Source: an uncultured Mollicutes bacterium
GTDB lineage: Bacteria > Bacillota_I > Bacilli_A > Acholeplasmatales > Anaeroplasmataceae
Length of the DNA: 53,355 nt
Assembly (NCBI GenBank): GCA_900540705.1
Contig: UQGR01000006.1
Coordinates: 1-53,355, forward strand
Reading direction: 5' to 3'
In this document: positions 50,610 to 53,355 of the stretch, piece by piece
Layout of the letters: each line of letters starts with the position of its first letter
How positions within the stretch are numbered: the stretch's first letter is position 1
Notes under the pieces: generated by a model
Database searches by the model: none
What the model was told of the DNA's origin: nothing
The model's input: the letters and a program-made list of their open reading frames with translations, nothing else
Program-made: the position numbers and the translations under genes

Positions 50610-50851
50610 ATCATGAATTTTCTGTCCCTTTGGTTATAAGCTTTACTTCTCACAACCTATTTTCTTTATTGGATAATTTTTAAAATTGAAATAGAAGTTT
50701 CCAATACAGGTTCTTCAAAAATTTATCTTGAATTTCATCTTTATATATTTCTTATCCTGCTACACCTATGAATGTCCTATAAAACTTTTTTAAAATTGCA
50801 TACCTTAAATTGTACCCATTTTATTATGGGAACAGAAAAGGAGGAAAAAAA

Positions 50852-52219
50852 GTGGGATTAACAGTTTCAAATAAAGAGATAACCAAAACTAGTATCAAAT
50901 GCAATGAAACCTTTAATGTGCGTCTGTCTTTAACAGCGGCACCAGACATTGTCAGCAATCCAACCGATATCGTCTTGATATTGGACCGTTCTGGAAGCAT
51001 GGCTGGAAGTCCTTTGACAAACCTAAAACAGGGGGCTAAAAAGTTTATTGACATAATCGATGAATCGACGGATGGAACGCAGGACGGCCAAATAGGAAAT
51101 GGAAGTCGAATAGGGATTGTAAGCTTTGCAGATGTTGCAACACAGAATACGCAGCTGATTACTTCTGTTGCTGATTTAAAGGCAGCAGTAGATTCATTAA
51201 CAGCAGGAGGCTCAACAAATCACGAGGATGCGTTCACGAAAGCATTAGCCTTATTTGACCCTGCTTCAACCAATGCTAAGGTCATGGTAATGTTCACTGA
51301 TGGTTTTACTACTGCAGGAGGAAATCCTGTTCCAGTCACTGTGCAGGCAAAATCACAGGGTGTTGTCATTTACTGCATTGGTCTGTCTGGTAATGGAGGA
51401 ATTGACGTTCAGTCCTTAAATGAATGGTCTTCTGACCCTGATTCAGCCTATGTAGCTATTACACCAGATGATGCACAGCTAGAAGATTTATTTGAAGATC
51501 TAGCAAATAATATATCAAAGCCTGGAGCTACACACATTGTAGTTACTGACGTAATTTCTGATTGTTTTAAAATAACGTCTATCTCTGCTCCATCAAAAGG
51601 AACCGCAACCTTAATTAATTCAAATACAGTTAAATGGGGAATTGATGAACTTGGTGTAACTCAAAGTGAAGGAGCAACACTAGAATTTACAGTCCAGCAT
51701 AATGGAGTTTGTACAGGGACAATAGCTGTGAATGAAAGCATTGACTATATGGATACTGAAGGAAATACGGCAACCTTCCCTAATCCAACCATTGAAATCG
51801 ATTGTTCCAATGTGATTATAGAGCCATGTCCAGAACCAATAGATGTATCAATAGATGGCTGTGAAGATTCAATAGAATTTGATTTAGGAGATATCGGCTT
51901 AGAACCGCTAGGGCATATCTTCCAGTTTGATGTAACTCTAAACGATATTTGTCCTAATAAGAGAGTGGCTCTTGCAATTCTATTAAATGAAATTGATTGC
52001 AATGACGAAGAGCATACCAGAGGAATGAAGACAATTACAATACCTGCACTTACAGGGACAACATGTCAAAGTGTTACCCTTAGATGTATTAAATTTGTCT
52101 TACCTGGAGATTTAGACGCTGAAGGGTCTTGTGCTCTATGTAATACAAAAAAATTCAAAGTAAGACTGATAGCTAACTATATTGATTTTAATTTTAAATG
52201 CTGTGATTTAGAAGTATAA
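50852..52219 (+). CDS. von Willebrand factor A domain protein
   Basis: This protein of about 455 residues has a vWA domain at about residues 35-215 with a complete MIDAS: DRSGS, the Thr in TAGGSTNHEDAF and the Asp in MFTDGF. Next comes a DUF11-like beta domain (about 216-330, ending EGNTATFPNPTIEIDC), and a C-terminal Cys-containing domain (IDVSIDGCEDSIEFDLG to IDFNFKCCDLEV). There is no signal peptide or anchor, so it may be a cytosolic or spore-associated protein despite its adhesin-like domains. The start is a GTG at 50852 behind AAAGGAGG. An upstream in-frame ATG at 50810 has no site. A sigma-K-like -10 (CATACCTTA, 50799-50807) lies upstream, but no matching -35 is seen. Confidence 0.85.
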   Translation: MGLTVSNKEITKTSIKCNETFNVRLSLTAAPDIVSNPTDIVLILDRSGSMAGSPLTNLKQGAKKFIDIIDESTDGTQDGQIGNGSRIGIVSFADVATQNTQLITSVADLKAAVDSLTAGGSTNHEDAFTKALALFDPASTNAKVMVMFTDGFTTAGGNPVPVTVQAKSQGVVIYCIGLSGNGGIDVQSLNEWSSDPDSAYVAITPDDAQLEDLFEDLANNISKPGATHIVVTDVISDCFKITSISAPSKGTATLINSNTVKWGIDELGVTQSEGATLEFTVQHNGVCTGTIAVNESIDYMDTEGNTATFPNPTIEIDCSNVIIEPCPEPIDVSIDGCEDSIEFDLGDIGLEPLGHIFQFDVTLNDICPNKRVALAILLNEIDCNDEEHTRGMKTITIPALTGTTCQSVTLRCIKFVLPGDLDAEGSCALCNTKKFKVRLIANYIDFNFKCCDLEV

Positions 52220-52233
52220 TTATAACAAAAAAG

Positions 52234-52276
52234 TCCTATAGATACACTACTTATAGTGCATTTATAGGATTTTTTT
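52234..52276 (+). terminator. Terminator after the vWA gene
   Basis: TCCTATA and TATAGGA form the outer stem and CACTA/TAGTG an inner stem, followed by seven T residues on the plus strand. Confidence 0.88.
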
Positions 52277-52292
52277 CATAAAAAATAACAAC

Positions 52293-53126
52293 TTATATTA
52301 ACTTTTGTATTTCTTCTATAAATTCTTCATTCACTGTCCCAGCTTCACCATCTATTAAATATGGAACCTGAACAACTGTTTCTCCAATATTTTGCTTTAT
52401 TGGAGCATCATTCCTTTTAACCAAATTGACAACAAAACATTTTGAACCTTTAATTTTTGCAAGCTTATTTTCTATTTTTTTAACATATTTATCATTATCA
52501 ATAATAAAATCATTCCAATGTTTAAAATCAAAATAAATATTACCAATCTTAAAATCAAAATATTCATAAAATGAATAGTCATCAAGTTCTTCCAAATCCC
52601 AACCTAACTGATTTTCCAAAATACATTTTCCTACAACCTCTCCTAAAGCTCCAAGATAAACTTGTTTAAATAGCGATGGAGACATTATGTATTTATTTTT
52701 TTCAAATCTTGTAGAATATTTATTTTTATTAAACATATCTTTAACATAAGGTATAGACAATATTATTGGTAAATCACAAGCTTGATCAGAAACTTGAGTA
52801 TAACCAAATCTTGGCTCCATATACATTTCAACAATATCATATTTTTGATTTTGCTTATATGAATATCCAGCTATTTTGTTTTCCATTTCAAAATAAAGAG
52901 TTGAATACATAGGATTAATGTTATTCACAGTGGGATTTTTAAGAACATATTCTCTTATTCTTTGCCACTCTATAACATTTTGTCTACTATTTCTAACAGT
53001 ATATGCTGCTTTAATAATTGCAACATATGCTCTTTTGCTAAGATTTGAATATTCACTAATTTTAGATTCTAATAATGCATTGTCAATTTCAGTTAATATT
53101 AACTCTCTAAATTCTTCATTCATCAT
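52293..53126 (-). CDS. Putative PD-(D/E)XK nuclease-fold protein
   Basis: This 277-residue protein has an N-terminal helical half and a C-terminal half with GALGEVVGKCILENQLG, followed by FDFKIGNIYFDFKHWND and KCFVVNLV. The Glu of GEVVGK, the Asp of YFDFK and its Lys are placed as in the E...D-x-K motif of PD-(D/E)XK nucleases. It might be a restriction-type enzyme or a defence protein. No methyltransferase is seen beside it within the window. It starts without a clear ribosome site and overlaps an upstream frame by 11 bp, so it may be translationally coupled. Base composition is lower in GC than the next sequence. Confidence 0.55.
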   Translation of the reverse strand: MMNEEFRELILTEIDNALLESKISEYSNLSKRAYVAIIKAAYTVRNSRQNVIEWQRIREYVLKNPTVNNINPMYSTLYFEMENKIAGYSYKQNQKYDIVEMYMEPRFGYTQVSDQACDLPIILSIPYVKDMFNKNKYSTRFEKNKYIMSPSLFKQVYLGALGEVVGKCILENQLGWDLEELDDYSFYEYFDFKIGNIYFDFKHWNDFIIDNDKYVKKIENKLAKIKGSKCFVVNLVKRNDAPIKQNIGETVVQVPYLIDGEAGTVNEEFIEEIQKLI

Positions 53127-53334
53127 TTTTGGGCATTTTTATAGATTTCTCTTTTTGATTCTCTTTTGCCATTTTCCAATATTCTGTGTGAATTTTACCC
53201 TCTCTTCTCCTTCTTCTTTTGCTTTTACTGCCAAAGTGTGCTATACTGTTATGAAAGCACTTTGACGCAGTAAAGCAATCCATCTTTTCCCCGATTCTAT
53301 CCGACTGGAGGTGGCTTTTCATGCCGCAGCTCAC
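53116..53334 (-). CDS. Doubtful small frame upstream of the nuclease
   Basis: This 72-codon open frame is strongly basic (GSKSKRRRRREGKIHTEYW). It begins in the GC-rich end of the window and ends on the first codons of the nuclease gene. No family is recognised and the ribosome site is unclear. It could couple translation of the nuclease, or be a by-product of a composition change at an element border. Confidence 0.25.
   Translation of the reverse strand: MSCGMKSHLQSDRIGEKMDCFTASKCFHNSIAHFGSKSKRRRRREGKIHTEYWKMAKENQKEKSIKMPKNDE
53221..53276. repeat. Large imperfect inverted repeat near the GC-rich border
   Basis: GCTTTTACTGCCAAAGTG on the left and CACTTTGACGCAGTAAAGC on the right are reverse complements apart from a few unpaired bases, around a loop of about 17 nt containing TATACTGTTATGAA. 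It has no T tract, so it is not a terminator. It could be a mobile-element end, an origin hairpin or an attachment-type site. Confidence 0.55.
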
Positions 53335-53355
53335 ACCCGCGCGCGCTGCCGATTT
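53321..53355 (+). CDS. Start of a GC-rich gene cut by the window edge
   Basis: ATG at 53321 follows GGAGGTGG at a good spacing and opens a frame reading MPQLTPARAAD. This stretch is much richer in G and C than anything else in the window. The family cannot be told from eleven residues. Confidence 0.45.
   Translation, partial: MPQLTPARAAD

Noticed and set aside
50799..50807. Sigma-K promoter for the vWA gene
   Set aside because: The -10 CATACCTTA fits, but no -35 element at the needed spacing was found, so it is not listed as a promoter.
1..53355. tRNA or rRNA genes
   Set aside because: No cloverleaf-like sequence with a conserved T-arm GTTCRA motif and acceptor pairing was seen on either strand.

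Overview
The window is AT-rich and comes from a spore-forming Bacillota. Spore-related genes are a GerW/YtfJ-like protein, a 68-residue GerE-type regulator with a sigma-K-like promoter, and a possible coat-like protein. The order rplK-rplA-rplJ-rplL followed by a YbxB/RsmC-type methyltransferase is the arrangement seen in Bacilli, but galE lies where rpoB would be expected. I would place the organism among Bacilli or Erysipelotrichia-like Bacillota. The species cannot be read from the sequence.

Layout. 1-3.0 kb: a minus-strand operon (degenerate MBL-fold protein, zinc macrodomain, class M sirtuin cut by the window edge) diverges from an HxlR regulator and a small ferredoxin across a palindromic control region. 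3.0-5.3 kb: a MATE efflux gene has a strong promoter and a leader that combines a 19-codon peptide with an intrinsic terminator. It sits among decayed sequence that includes a 106-bp fragment of a second asparagine synthetase gene. 5.3-16.3 kb: a surface island holds a 2234-residue BspA-like anchored protein, a membrane protein with a ribosomal-L15-like C-terminus, and a divergent OmpR-type two-component system. 16.5-18.7 kb: asnB overlaps a GerW-like gene.

18.7-27.2 kb: a tightly packed ten-gene operon is the most unusual part. It runs from a sigma-70-like factor through a GT-B-like protein, two DUF2589-type proteins, two small unknown proteins, a STAS domain protein, a GH3-type adenylating enzyme and a SpoIIE/RsbU phosphatase to an RsbW-like ATPase. 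This looks like a complete partner-switching circuit attached to uncharacterised effector proteins.

27.4-44.6 kb is mostly core and housekeeping DNA: AraC-GyrI regulator, SDR, GerE, CotH lipoprotein, uvrC, rpoZ-gmk, rqcH, a lone HPt protein, M18 peptidase, acyl-ACP thioesterase, hslO and a RecQ-like helicase. 44.7-48.9 kb holds galE, ybxB and the L7/L12-L10-L1-L11 genes, with an L10 leader, two candidate L1 target sites and a textbook sigma-A promoter. 48.9-50.2 kb holds a THF riboswitch in front of a FolT folate transporter component fused to an N-terminal extracytoplasmic domain. 50.3-52.3 kb holds a possible coat-like protein and a von Willebrand A-domain protein. The last kilobase has a PD-(D/E)XK-like nuclease, a large inverted repeat and an abrupt shift to GC-rich sequence, which suggests a mobile-element border.

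All family assignments are from reading motifs. No database search was run.
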